A stretch of DNA of 64,000 nucleotides, taken from Caldilineaceae bacterium. Lineage in GTDB: Bacteria; Chloroflexota; Anaerolineae; Caldilineales; Caldilineaceae. The notes under the pieces are model-generated. The model did not search any database. It worked only from the letters and a program-made list of their open reading frames with translations, and was not told the DNA's origin. Location: the NCBI GenBank assembly GCA_019637685.1, contig JAHBVF010000031.1, positions 1 to 64,000 of the forward strand, written 5' to 3'. Below, one piece after another: positions 14,275 to 23,131 of the stretch (position 1 is its first letter; the number at the start of each line of letters is the position of its first letter). The position numbers were made by a program, and so were the translations under genes.

Positions 14275-15933
14275 ATGGGTGAGATGCAGAATCGGGCAAA
14301 TTATATGTGGGCACAATTGGCCCCCTGGCAACGCATTGCCGGGATCGCGACACTTGCCTCTGCGGTCGGGCTGATCTTTGTTATGGGCCTGTGGATGCAA
14401 GAGCCGGCCATGGGCGTGCTTTTCCGGGGGCTGAGCGAACGGGATGCGTCCGCGGTCGTGACGGAATTGGAATCTATGGGGATCGTCTATCAGCTTTCGG
14501 AGAGCGGCGGCGCGATTGAGGTCCAGGCGGATCAGGTGGCGGCCACCCGGCTGAAGCTGGCGGCCAAGAACCTGCCCCAGAGCGGAACCGGCTACGAACT
14601 TTTTGACAAAGATGCCCTTTCGGGAATCGGTATGACCGATTTTATGCAGCGGATGAATTTTCAGCGCGCATTGGAAGGCGAGATTGGCCGTTCTATCGCC
14701 TCAATCGAGGGTGTGGAATTGGCGCGGGTTCACATTGCCATCCCGGAAGAGACCCTCTTTGCGGAACAAAAACAGGAACCGACTGCATCGGTTATCCTTA
14801 AACTGCGCACAGGCGCGCGCCTTAACGCGTCTCAGGTGCAGGCCATTCGCTTTCTGCTGGCGAACAGTGTAGAGGGGATGCATGCTGCCAATATCAGTGT
14901 GGTGGATATGGCAGGGAATCTCTACGAAGTGCCGGCCTCGGAGGGCGAAGGGGGCACGGCCCTGGCCACAGGCAGCCAATTGGAGACCGAACGCCAGTTG
15001 GAGTTGCAGGCCCAAAAAGATGTGCAAATGATGCTGGATGGCACATTGGGCGCCAACAGCACTTTGGTACGAGTTAATATCGAGTTGGATTGGGATCGGG
15101 AAGAGTCGATCTCGGAAGAATATGCCCCGGCAGGTCAGGTGGGCAGTGTGGTGCGCAGCAACCAACAGGCCGAAGAGAGCTGGACCGGTGTTGGCCCGGA
15201 TGCTGCGCTGGGTGTGCCAGGGGTAGACGCCAACGCGCCGGTGGACACACCCAACTATCCGGCTGGGGGCAGTACAACAAACGGTGAATATAACAAGCGC
15301 ACCTCCACCACAAACTACGATCTTTCCAAAGTAACCACAAATTCTGTCAAGCAGCCCGGTTCTGTGCGGCGGATGACTGTGGCTGTGATGATGAACGACG
15401 CCCTGCCTGCAGAGCAGGTGGAGATTGTGAAGGGGCTGGTGGCCGCTGCTGTGGGTATCGACGCGGATCGGGGCGATCTGATTCAGGTGGAGCGGATTCC
15501 CTTCAACGACACCCAACAGGCCCAGGCCACGGCAGTGGTCGCGCAAATGCAAAAGCAGGAGCTTTATATTCAGATCGGCACAATTGTGGCTATCCTGCTG
15601 GGACTGGGAATGGTTCTCTTCTTTGTACGCCGCATCTTTACGGACATGCAAAAGCGTATGATCCCCTATATCGTCGAATCTGAAACACCAGCCCTGTCCG
15701 GTGATGTGGCGGGCCAGTTGGCAGCGCCTGTCAGTATGCAGAACAGCGCCAAATCGGCCTATGGCGGTGCGCTGGGGGTAGACGAGAATGAGTTCGACGA
15801 TTTCCTGCGCCTGCCCGCACCCGACGAGGTGGAACTGCGTCTGCGCGCGGTTGCCCGCCACAGCCCAGAGATCGTCGCATCGATTCTGCAAACCTGGGCT
15901 GAACGCAAAGACGAACAATTACAGACGGTCTAA
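14275..15933 (+). CDS. fliF: Flagellar MS-ring protein FliF
   Basis: A 552-residue MS-ring subunit. Two membrane segments bracket a large external domain: one at about residues 20-40 (IAGIATLASAVGLIFVMGLW) and one near 425-447 (IGTIVAILLGLGMVLFFV). Between them are the two ring-building motifs, including GVLFRGLSERDASAVVTELE and ALEGEIGRSIASIEGVELAR. The short C-terminal cytoplasmic tail (APDEVELRLRAVARHSPEIV) is the expected FliG-binding part. GGAG precedes the ATG. Length is typical. It directly abuts fliG. Confidence 0.96.
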   Translation: MGEMQNRANYMWAQLAPWQRIAGIATLASAVGLIFVMGLWMQEPAMGVLFRGLSERDASAVVTELESMGIVYQLSESGGAIEVQADQVAATRLKLAAKNLPQSGTGYELFDKDALSGIGMTDFMQRMNFQRALEGEIGRSIASIEGVELARVHIAIPEETLFAEQKQEPTASVILKLRTGARLNASQVQAIRFLLANSVEGMHAANISVVDMAGNLYEVPASEGEGGTALATGSQLETERQLELQAQKDVQMMLDGTLGANSTLVRVNIELDWDREESISEEYAPAGQVGSVVRSNQQAEESWTGVGPDAALGVPGVDANAPVDTPNYPAGGSTTNGEYNKRTSTTNYDLSKVTTNSVKQPGSVRRMTVAVMMNDALPAEQVEIVKGLVAAAVGIDADRGDLIQVERIPFNDTQQAQATAVVAQMQKQELYIQIGTIVAILLGLGMVLFFVRRIFTDMQKRMIPYIVESETPALSGDVAGQLAAPVSMQNSAKSAYGGALGVDENEFDDFLRLPAPDEVELRLRAVARHSPEIVASILQTWAERKDEQLQTV

Positions 15934-15987
15934 TTGGCCTCACCAACACTGACAATATCCACAGGACAGACAGGCAGGCGGGCAACA

Positions 15988-17061
15988 ATGAAAAACGGCA
16001 ACACGCCAAACGCCGGGGGATCGGCCCCCGGATTGTTAACGATGACCAAACTGGCACCACTCACCGATGGCGAGCGCAATGCGGCCATTATTTTGGTGGC
16101 CCTGGGCGCGCAACTGTCGGCCAATGTAATGCGCCACATTCCCGACCCGCTGGTCGAACGGCTCACCTATGCCATGTCCACAATGAACCGGGTGGTGCCA
16201 GAGGTGCGTCTGTCGCTTACCCAGGAATTTATCGAGGAACTGGAGACTCACCGGCGCTTCAACTACGGCGGCATTGAATATGCCCGAGAGGTTCTCTCCA
16301 AAGCCGTGGGTCGGGAACGGGCCGAGGAACTGTTGAGCCGAGTAACCTATCGGGATTCCAAACGCCCCTTCGACTTCCTGGCCGACGTGGAGCCTGTGCA
16401 AGTGGCCCGTTTTTTGCAGGAAGAGCACCCCCAGACCATTTCGCTGATCCTGGCGCACCTGCCGCCGACGCTTTCGTCCCGGGTCTTTACCGCCCTGCCA
16501 GATACTATCCGCACAGAAGTGGTCAATCGGATTGGAATGATGGACCGGATTTCGCCTGATGTGGTGAAAGTGGTAGAGGACGGTCTGCAATCCAAACTCT
16601 CCCTTGTGTTGCCCCGGCAGCAGCAGGGGGAAAGCATCGGCGGTATCGATTTTCTGGTCCAATTGCTCAATCAAGTGGATCGGACGACGGAAAAGGCTCT
16701 CATGTCCGAGTTGGCCGAGATCAACCCGGACCTGGCCGAACAGGTGCAGTCGCGTATGTTTGTCTTCGAAGACCTGACACTATTGGACAACCGCAGCCTG
16801 GAATTGGTTCTGCGCGATGTGGACAAGAAAGACCTGCTCCTGGCCATGCGCGGCGCACCGGAGAGTGTGCGCACGCTGATCTTCCGCAATATGTCCAAAC
16901 GGGCTGCCCAGATGATGCAGGAAGACCTGGCCGTTATGGGGCCTGTGCGGCTGCGCACTGTGGAAGAAGCCCAGAAGAATATTGTGAAAATCGTGCGGCG
17001 GCTGGAAGAAGAGGAACAAATCGTCATCTCCCGGGGCAACTCCGAGGATGTACTCATCTAA
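15988..17061 (+). CDS. fliG: Flagellar motor switch protein FliG
   Basis: FliG links the MS ring to the C ring and carries the torque-generating charged helix. The middle domain motif EEHPQTISLILAHLPPTLSS and the C-terminal domain (FVFEDLTLLDNRSLELVLRD, then LLLAMRGAPESVRTLIFRNM) are plain. Key charged residues of the torque helix are present in the RTLIFRNMSKRAA region. A TTG at 15934 directly after the fliF stop would give 375 residues. I chose ATG 15988 (357 residues) because the first 18 codons show no family similarity, and ATG 16039 is a third option. FliM and FliN partners are not in this window. Confidence 0.94.
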   Translation: MKNGNTPNAGGSAPGLLTMTKLAPLTDGERNAAIILVALGAQLSANVMRHIPDPLVERLTYAMSTMNRVVPEVRLSLTQEFIEELETHRRFNYGGIEYAREVLSKAVGRERAEELLSRVTYRDSKRPFDFLADVEPVQVARFLQEEHPQTISLILAHLPPTLSSRVFTALPDTIRTEVVNRIGMMDRISPDVVKVVEDGLQSKLSLVLPRQQQGESIGGIDFLVQLLNQVDRTTEKALMSELAEINPDLAEQVQSRMFVFEDLTLLDNRSLELVLRDVDKKDLLLAMRGAPESVRTLIFRNMSKRAAQMMQEDLAVMGPVRLRTVEEAQKNIVKIVRRLEEEEQIVISRGNSEDVLI

Positions 17062-17077
17062 GAAATGGCATCACTCG

Positions 17078-17914
17078 ATGACCCGTTTGATTCGTAATTA
17101 CCAGTCCGGAAGCCAGATCGTTCTGTCGGACCATCTGCGTCGTTATATGTCCGAAGGCGGTGAAGCCCAGATTGACGACGCGGAATTGGCCCGCCGCCTG
17201 CGTCTGCAGGCCGAAGAAATGGTGAGCGAGGCTTCGTCCGCGCTTGCCGATGCTCGAAGAGAAGCCGATGCCCTGCGCCAGGAGGCCGAGTCGACAATCC
17301 TTGTGGCCCAGGCCGAAGCCCAGGCCGCTGGATATGCAGAAGGCTATCAGCAGGGAATTGCCGAAGGTCAGGCGGTGGGCGAAGGGATGCTCGTCAGCGG
17401 CATCGAAGAGGTGCAGACATTGCTCGCGGCCGTGCAGCAGCAGCGCAGCCACCTGTTGCTCCAGGCCGAACACGAAGTGGCGACGCTGGCGATGGCGATT
17501 GCCGAGAAAGTGTTGGGCGGGCTGGCCCACACCCAGCGCGAGATGATTGTTCAAACTGTCAACCGGGCACTGAATGAACTGGTGATCACCGGCCCCTTCT
17601 CCCTGCGTGTCCATCCCGACGATGCGGCCTATCTGGAAGATACCTGGAAAGTACCCGCGCACAACGGAGAAACGCCTGCCTGGAAACTGCTCCCCGACGA
17701 GGCCATTGGGCGGGGGGGAGCAGTACTGACCTGTGGCCCGGCCACTGTCGATGCCCGTCTCTCTTCCCAACTCAAATCGATTGTCACCGGTCTGGCTCTT
17801 TCCGATTATCGGCTGGATGACGAGGCCGATGAGGTCGATGAGGTCGAATTTGATGCTCCGGGAACGGATGCCCCTGTAGCTGATGTCCCCAAAGGGGAAG
17901 TTACCCACCTATGA
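17078..17914 (+). CDS. fliH: Flagellar assembly protein FliH
   Basis: FliH is the stator-like regulator of the export ATPase FliI. The protein has a helical, Ala/Glu/Gln-rich N-terminal half with GxxxG-like spacing (AEGYQQGIAEGQAVGEGM) typical of FliH/YscL, and a C-terminal domain containing VATLAMAIAEKVLGG and a late LRVHPDDAAYLE motif. The final 30 residues are acidic. ATG 17078 gives 278 residues; ATG 17048 would overlap fliG by 14 bases. The stop overlaps the fliI start in ATGA, indicating coupled translation of the FliH-FliI complex. Confidence 0.9.
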   Translation: MTRLIRNYQSGSQIVLSDHLRRYMSEGGEAQIDDAELARRLRLQAEEMVSEASSALADARREADALRQEAESTILVAQAEAQAAGYAEGYQQGIAEGQAVGEGMLVSGIEEVQTLLAAVQQQRSHLLLQAEHEVATLAMAIAEKVLGGLAHTQREMIVQTVNRALNELVITGPFSLRVHPDDAAYLEDTWKVPAHNGETPAWKLLPDEAIGRGGAVLTCGPATVDARLSSQLKSIVTGLALSDYRLDDEADEVDEVEFDAPGTDAPVADVPKGEVTHL

Positions 17915-19272
17915 CCCCTGCATCCACTGTCCAGGTTCCCCCCATCGATCTGTCCGTCTACCGCACCCGCCTGGCCGGGATTACCCCGCTTCAGCAACAG
18001 GGCCGGGTGGTCCAGGTGATTGGCCTGACTATCGAAGCCGAGGGCATTTCCCCCCAATTGGGCGAATTCTGCCGGATCGACACTGCTTCCGGCAGCATCG
18101 CCGCGGAGGTGGTCGGTTTCCGCAAATCCCATTCTTTGATTATGCCCCTGGGCGAGATGGAAGGGGTGCAGCCGGGCAGCCGGGTGACAGCCACCCGCAG
18201 CCTCTTTCAGGCGCCGGTGGGGCCAGGGCTTTTGGGCCGGGTGCTGGACGGTTTGGGCAATCCCATTGATGGCAAAGGCCCCCTGCGGGCAGAGAAAAGA
18301 GTCCCCCTTTCCAATCCCGCGCCCCACCCGCTGGAGCGCAGAGCCATTGAAGAGCCGATGGGCACGGGCGTGCGCGCAATCGACGGTCTGATGCCTGTGG
18401 GCAAGGGCCAGCGTATGGGCATTTTTGCTGGCAGCGGTGTGGGCAAGAGCAGCCTGCTGGGAATGATTGCGCGCAACGCTGCCGCGGATGTGAATGTCAT
18501 CGCGCTGATCGGGGAGCGGGGCCGGGAGGTACGGGAGTTCATTGAAAAAAGTTTGGGCGAGGAAGGGCTGGCCCGGTCGGTGATTGTAGTGAGCACCAGC
18601 GATGTGGCCCCGTTGATTCGCATCAAAGGCGCGTGGGTGGCCACGGCCATTGCCGAATATTTTCGGGATCAGATGGGGCTGGATGTGAATTTTATGATGG
18701 ACAGTGTGACCCGTTTTGCTATGGCCCAGCGGGAAGTGGGGCTGGCCGTGGGCGAGCCGCCGGCCATGAAGGCCTATCCACCCAGCGTCTTTGCCCTGCT
18801 CCCCCGGCTGATGGAACGCACGGGCGCGGGCGTTTCCGGCACAATCACGGCTTTTTACACAGTGCTGGTCGAGGGCGACGACTTCAACGAACCCATTTCC
18901 GACGCGGTGCGGGGTATTTTGGACGGCCATATGATGCTGACCCGTTCTCTGGCCGCGGAGAACCACTACCCCGCGATTGACGTTCTGCATAGCGCCAGCC
19001 GGTTGATCAGCCAGTTGGCTACGCCCGCCCACCAGCAGGCCGCTGGTCTGCTGCGGGAGGCCCTGGCTGTCTATGAGGATGCCAAGGATTTGGTCAACAT
19101 CGGGGCCTATGTCGCGGGCAGCAATCCCCGCATCGACGCCGCGCTGGCTCTGCTTCCCCACATTCGTTCCTTTCTGCGCCAGGATGTGAACACACCCACT
19201 GGCTACACCGAAGCAGTCGATCGTTTGCAGGGCCTGTTCGATGGCAGGACAGAACTTGGGGGGGAAGAGTAA
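17911..19272 (+). CDS. fliI: Flagellum-specific ATPase FliI
   Basis: A 453-residue F1-beta-like ATPase that energises docking and unfolding of flagellar export substrates at the cytoplasmic face. The P-loop GSGVGKSS is near residue 173 and is followed by ALIGERGREVREFIE, the Walker B-like VNFMMDSVTRFAMAQREVGL, the ExxxxYPPSVFALLPRLMERTG segment and the GTITAFYTVLVEGDDFNEPI stretch. All are canonical. It overlaps fliH by four bases and is followed by fliJ after three bases. Confidence 0.97.
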   Translation: MTPASTVQVPPIDLSVYRTRLAGITPLQQQGRVVQVIGLTIEAEGISPQLGEFCRIDTASGSIAAEVVGFRKSHSLIMPLGEMEGVQPGSRVTATRSLFQAPVGPGLLGRVLDGLGNPIDGKGPLRAEKRVPLSNPAPHPLERRAIEEPMGTGVRAIDGLMPVGKGQRMGIFAGSGVGKSSLLGMIARNAAADVNVIALIGERGREVREFIEKSLGEEGLARSVIVVSTSDVAPLIRIKGAWVATAIAEYFRDQMGLDVNFMMDSVTRFAMAQREVGLAVGEPPAMKAYPPSVFALLPRLMERTGAGVSGTITAFYTVLVEGDDFNEPISDAVRGILDGHMMLTRSLAAENHYPAIDVLHSASRLISQLATPAHQQAAGLLREALAVYEDAKDLVNIGAYVAGSNPRIDAALALLPHIRSFLRQDVNTPTGYTEAVDRLQGLFDGRTELGGEE

Positions 19273-19275
19273 AAA

Positions 19276-19716
19276 ATGTCGCTGGATTTTCGCTTTCAGG
19301 CCATTTTAAACCTGCGTAAACGTACAGAAGATGAGCGACAGTTGGAACTGGCTCAGGCCCTGCAAGCGGTGGCCGCACTGCGTGCCCAGCGGGAACGGCT
19401 GCAAAATGAACGGCTGCGCATAGTCGAACAGTTGCGGGAAACACTGACCGGTTTTGTGGATGTGAGCAATATCGAGCAGCGTTATCGCTACTTGGCCAGC
19501 CTGGATCAGCGGCTGCACCACCTGGCAGAAGAACTGGCCCAGGCCGATGAGGAAGTCCTCGCCCAGCGTGGCCGTCTGGCCGAGGCTGTCAAAGATCGCA
19601 GAACGATGGAAAAGCTGAAAGAGTATGACCGTCAATCCTTCCTCAGCGCCTTTCAGAAAAAGGAGCAGGAAGCCCTGGACGATCTCAACGTATCCCGCTT
19701 CGCGCGTCAGATGTGA
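19276..19716 (+). CDS. fliJ: Flagellar export protein FliJ
   Basis: A 146-residue coiled-coil protein, the central stalk-like partner of FliI. It begins MSLDFRFQAILNLRKRTEDE (family: f+F.lq.lL.lre..e), continues as an uninterrupted heptad-rich helix and ends ALDDLNVSRFARQM. GGGGGAAGAG precedes the ATG. It closes the first part of the structural operon; a strong hairpin follows 35 bases downstream. Confidence 0.9.
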   Translation: MSLDFRFQAILNLRKRTEDERQLELAQALQAVAALRAQRERLQNERLRIVEQLRETLTGFVDVSNIEQRYRYLASLDQRLHHLAEELAQADEEVLAQRGRLAEAVKDRRTMEKLKEYDRQSFLSAFQKKEQEALDDLNVSRFARQM

Positions 19717-19751
19717 GCGAAGTTTGGACAATTGTGTGTCTCTGTTTGCCA

Positions 19752-19785
19752 CGCGAAACGCTGCCAAAAATGGCAGCGTTTCGCG
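19752..19785. terminator. Hairpin between fliJ and the lytic transglycosylase gene
   Basis: A perfect 15-bp stem (19752-19766 with 19771-19785) around AAAA, with further outer pairing of GCCACG/CGTGGC. It lies in a 247-base gap within the flagellar cluster. No long U-tract follows, so it may be a partial terminator or processing site that separates two transcription units. Confidence 0.55.
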
Positions 19786-19963
19786 TTTGCGTGGCAATAC
19801 GTCCACCTGTGCCCGTCTTTTCATCTGACATTCGTTTTTGCCCCTTCCAATAACGCAAGAGTTACGCATTTATTATACTCAAAGGGTGACTCCCCTTTTA
19901 CACTGTTGCCAGATATATACCCGCAGCACGATTCGATAGATCAATTGAGAACGGAATTCTACA

Positions 19964-20530
19964 ATGTCCAACCTGCTCTCTTCTCTGGCAATCTCTGGCT
20001 ATGACCGGATGTTCGACGATCTGCAGCGCCTGCTGATTCAGCGCTTGCTGGAAAAATCCCACTACAACACCCGTCTGGAAGACACAGCACCCCGCCGCCA
20101 GCCAGGCGAAGTCCACGGGATGGAGCCGTCCACTTTTGATGGGCTAATCGATGAGGCTGCCCAGCGCCACGGCGTGGACGCGGATCTGGTCAAATCCCTT
20201 ATCAAAGTGGAATCGAATTTTGATCCGGAAGCGGTCAGCCATGCGGGCGCAAAGGGGCTGATGCAGTTGATGGATGGCACAGCCGCGGATTTGGGTGTGA
20301 CCGATAGCTTTGATGTCGCGCAGAATATTGATGGGGGCGTCTCCTATCTGGCCCAGCAGATGCGTCGGTTCCAGGGAGATGAACGATTGGCTTTGGCGGC
20401 TTACAACGCGGGGCCGGGCGCGGTCCAACGATATGGGGACGTGCCACCCATTGCCGAAACCCAGGCCTATGTGCAGCGGGTCCTCTCCTACTATCAAGCA
20501 GGCGACAGCGGCTTTGACTACCAGGCCTGA
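19964..20530 (+). CDS. SLT-type lytic transglycosylase, flagellar rod-associated
   Basis: A 188-residue protein with a goose-type/SLT lytic transglycosylase domain from about residue 57. The catalytic glutamate is Glu83 in IKVESNF, followed by GAKGLMQLMDGTAADLGV and the AAYNAGPGAV motif. There is no signal peptide; the first 55 residues are helical (MFDDLQRLLIQRLLEKSHYN). Such an enzyme opens peptidoglycan for the rod, doing the job of the muramidase half of FlgJ. Lack of a Sec signal suggests export by the flagellar system, which is inference. It heads the flgB-fliK-flgD-flgE part of the cluster. Confidence 0.88.
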   Translation: MSNLLSSLAISGYDRMFDDLQRLLIQRLLEKSHYNTRLEDTAPRRQPGEVHGMEPSTFDGLIDEAAQRHGVDADLVKSLIKVESNFDPEAVSHAGAKGLMQLMDGTAADLGVTDSFDVAQNIDGGVSYLAQQMRRFQGDERLALAAYNAGPGAVQRYGDVPPIAETQAYVQRVLSYYQAGDSGFDYQA

Positions 20531-20626
20531 TTTTCAATTCCTTTTGTCAGGCTCCAGGCAACCCCGTGGAAATCCGTCCTTCCTGTCTTCATCGGCATTT
20601 TTAGTTCCAGGTCAGGTCTACTCCCT

Positions 20627-21046
20627 ATGAGCATCAGCAACGATAGCACACTACAACTTCTGGAAAAAGGGTTGGACGCGCTTTCGGCCCGCCAACAGGC
20701 TATCTCCAACAATATCGCCAATGTGGAGACGCCCCACTATAAAGCGGTGGATGTGGCCTTCGAGCGGAGCCTGCGCCAGGCAATGGATGGCAATGAGGGC
20801 GGCCTTTCCATGCAGCGTACAGACGACGAACATTTGCTGGCTCCCGGAATGGCAGACCGAATGGAAGATGTGGATGCACAGATGTTCCGGCGCAATGGCA
20901 CGTCCATGCGGCTGGATGGCAACAATGTGGACATCGAAACGGAAATGGTCCGTCTGGCCGAGACAGCTATGCGCTATCAATCTCTGACTACCCTGGCCAG
21001 CCGCAAACTGGCATTGATGCGGATGATTGCCCAGGAGAGCAGGTAG
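20627..21046 (+). CDS. flgB: Flagellar basal-body rod protein FlgB
   Basis: A 139-residue proximal rod protein. N-terminal motif LDALSARQQAISNNIANVETP followed by YKAVDVAFERSL, and C-terminal DGNNVDIETEMVRLAETAMRYQSLTTL, are the FlgB signatures. It is separated from flgC by about 7 kb, whereas in most bacteria flgB and flgC are adjacent. The preceding SD is weak. Confidence 0.93.
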   Translation: MSISNDSTLQLLEKGLDALSARQQAISNNIANVETPHYKAVDVAFERSLRQAMDGNEGGLSMQRTDDEHLLAPGMADRMEDVDAQMFRRNGTSMRLDGNNVDIETEMVRLAETAMRYQSLTTLASRKLALMRMIAQESR

Positions 21047-21099
21047 CAGACCAGGCATAGATTCAACCATTCCTTTCCAGCGGTCCAGGGGGATTATTT

Positions 21100-22599
21100 G
21101 TGGAAATGCAAAGTGCTGTGAACACAGCAACCAGTATACAGGCGGAGGCAAAGTCTCTGCCTGGTGGCAAGGGAGTATCGGGCAAAGCTGTTGTCGCCAC
21201 ATCGGCCGAGATGCGTTCGGCCTTCGAGGCAATGATGGGTTCTCTGTTGGGCATTCTCAACCCGAACCAGCAGATGACAGTCATCACCCTGCCGAAAAGC
21301 GGGCCGGCTATTGGGGCAGAGTCACCTGCCAGTGAGTTGGTTAGCGGTGAGCAGAGGACAGTCAGGCCATCTCTGGAAACTTTGAACGCGGTGCTTCTGG
21401 GGAAGATCGACCAACCGGTCCAGCCCAGCCAATTGGATCCAACTGGCCAAACGGGTCAACCGGACCAATCTGTCCAATCTGCCCAATCTGTCGAATTGGT
21501 GCAGCCAGGCCAACCTGACCCGACGATCCTCAGCGCGCAGAAGGGCCAGGGAAACGGTTCTCCAATGCCTGCTACTGAAGCCAGTGGGCAGCCTCTACCC
21601 TTGGCTGCCACAGGCCAGCAGACTGCCACAACTCAGCAGACCGCCGGTCTGGTCTCAACCGATTCTTCTCCAATGGAAGGTGCTCCGATCCCGCCAGAGG
21701 GCCAGATCGCCAAGCAAAGCACCCCGCAGATTGCCCTACAGGACCAGGCAACAGCGGGCGCTGAATCACCGGTGCCGAGGGTGGACGGCGCCACAGCGGG
21801 TGGTGGCGCAGGGAATGGCGGGACAGCAGACAGCGGGACAACAGGTAACAGGACAGCAGATGCTGAGACGGCAGGTAGCTGGACAGCGGCCAGTGGAATG
21901 ATGGATCGGGCAGCAGTGGACGGTGAGCAGGCAGGCGTGCAGGGCACAACCAAAGCGCCCACTTCAGAAGTGACGGAAAGCCCAGTTGTGGCGCTGGATA
22001 TGCCTGCGCCACAGGTTGCTTCGGCCAAAACGGTGACAGCTTCCTCCATTGCCTCCCCCCTCCCTGCCACACCCACCGACCAGATCGTCGAACAGGTGCA
22101 GGTGAACTTGGTCCGGGGCGAAAATGACGCCACCATTCAACTGAACCCCAAAGATTTGGGTTCTGTGCGCATTCGTTTGCAGATGGAAGATGGACAGCTA
22201 CACCTGTCCATCCGGGCGGAGCAGCCGGATACGGGGCGCTTGCTCAACAGCAAACTGGCCGATCTGCGCCAGAGTTTGGAAAGCCAGGGGATTAAGGTGG
22301 GCGAGTTGGCCGTGGCTCGGAGCGAGCGGGTACATTCCCCGGAAGGGGCCGGTCGGGAGATCGCTCCCGCGGTGCGTTCCGGACAGATGGATATGAATCC
22401 GAACGATTCCCAGGGACAACGCCAGCCAGCGACCTTTGCTGGCGGCAGCTTTGGCGAAGGCGGCTTTGCGGGCGGACAAAATGCCCAGCGTCACACTGCC
22501 AACGGCAAAGCTGGGGTTGATACTGTGCAACCCATTGGGCAATCCCAGGCGAGCCGTTCTTCAGCCCGGGGGCCAGTCGGTGTGGACTACTATGCGTGA
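21100..22599 (+). CDS. fliK: Flagellar hook-length control protein FliK
   Basis: A 499-residue protein with the FliK layout: a long low-complexity N-terminal part and a compact C-terminal domain. Residues 110-310 are rich in Gln, Pro, Thr, Gly and Ala with short internal repeats (GQTGQPDQSVQSAQSVELVQ). The C-terminal domain, from about residue 328, contains GENDATIQLNPKDLGSVRIR and LLNSKLADLRQSLESQGIKV, the export-switch region. The GTG start has AGGGGGA seven bases upstream; ATG 21106 is an alternative. It measures hook length during export. Confidence 0.88.
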   Translation: MEMQSAVNTATSIQAEAKSLPGGKGVSGKAVVATSAEMRSAFEAMMGSLLGILNPNQQMTVITLPKSGPAIGAESPASELVSGEQRTVRPSLETLNAVLLGKIDQPVQPSQLDPTGQTGQPDQSVQSAQSVELVQPGQPDPTILSAQKGQGNGSPMPATEASGQPLPLAATGQQTATTQQTAGLVSTDSSPMEGAPIPPEGQIAKQSTPQIALQDQATAGAESPVPRVDGATAGGGAGNGGTADSGTTGNRTADAETAGSWTAASGMMDRAAVDGEQAGVQGTTKAPTSEVTESPVVALDMPAPQVASAKTVTASSIASPLPATPTDQIVEQVQVNLVRGENDATIQLNPKDLGSVRIRLQMEDGQLHLSIRAEQPDTGRLLNSKLADLRQSLESQGIKVGELAVARSERVHSPEGAGREIAPAVRSGQMDMNPNDSQGQRQPATFAGGSFGEGGFAGGQNAQRHTANGKAGVDTVQPIGQSQASRSSARGPVGVDYYA

Positions 22600-22655
22600 G
22601 ATAGCTCTGCATACAACAGGTGCAAGTATGCTTTGGCAGAGAAAGGGAAAGGCCA

Positions 22656-23066
22656 ATGAATGTTGACAATGTGGGCACAGCCCACTCTCGAACATCGGCA
22701 GCGGGGGTGGAACAAAATGCCACCCGCAGCCTGGAACGAGACAGCTTTATGCAATTGCTCCTGCTCCAGATGCGTTCCCAGGACCCGATGAACCCCATGG
22801 ACAGTTCCCAAATGTTCAACCAGATGGCCCAGTTGACATCTCTGGAACAGCTTTGGGACATCCGGGACCTGATGAGTGAGGCCAATGCCACCCAGCAGTT
22901 GGGCCAGGGCGCAATGCTCATCGGGCGCTATGTAGAAGCCAGCAGCCAGAGCGCTGGCAATGTGACGGGTCTGGTAGATGAGGCCCGAATGATATCTGGC
23001 CAAGTGATGTTGCAGATAGGCGGCAAGCAGGTGCGCCTGGAAGATGTCCATTCGGTTCAGTCGTAA
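22656..23066 (+). CDS. flgD: Flagellar hook assembly scaffold FlgD
   Basis: A 136-residue FlgD containing only the N-terminal and short C-terminal part of the family. The signature DSFMQLLLLQMRSQDPMNPM, then QMAQLTSLEQL, is unmistakable. It caps the growing hook. A GTG at 22620 would add 12 residues; ATG 22656 is preferred because AAAGG lies just before it and similarity begins after it. It is shorter than enterobacterial FlgD, lacking the FN3/tudor extension. Confidence 0.92.
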   Translation: MNVDNVGTAHSRTSAAGVEQNATRSLERDSFMQLLLLQMRSQDPMNPMDSSQMFNQMAQLTSLEQLWDIRDLMSEANATQQLGQGAMLIGRYVEASSQSAGNVTGLVDEARMISGQVMLQIGGKQVRLEDVHSVQS

Positions 23067-23131
23067 GTATTCCGTTGCAAATTGTTTAGTCGCAATTTCT
23101 AAATCTATTCGTTCACAGAGGAAATCAACTT

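Noticed and set aside
17806..19161. 451-codon antisense frame over fliI
   Set aside because: Fully covered by a canonical FliI with all ATPase motifs.
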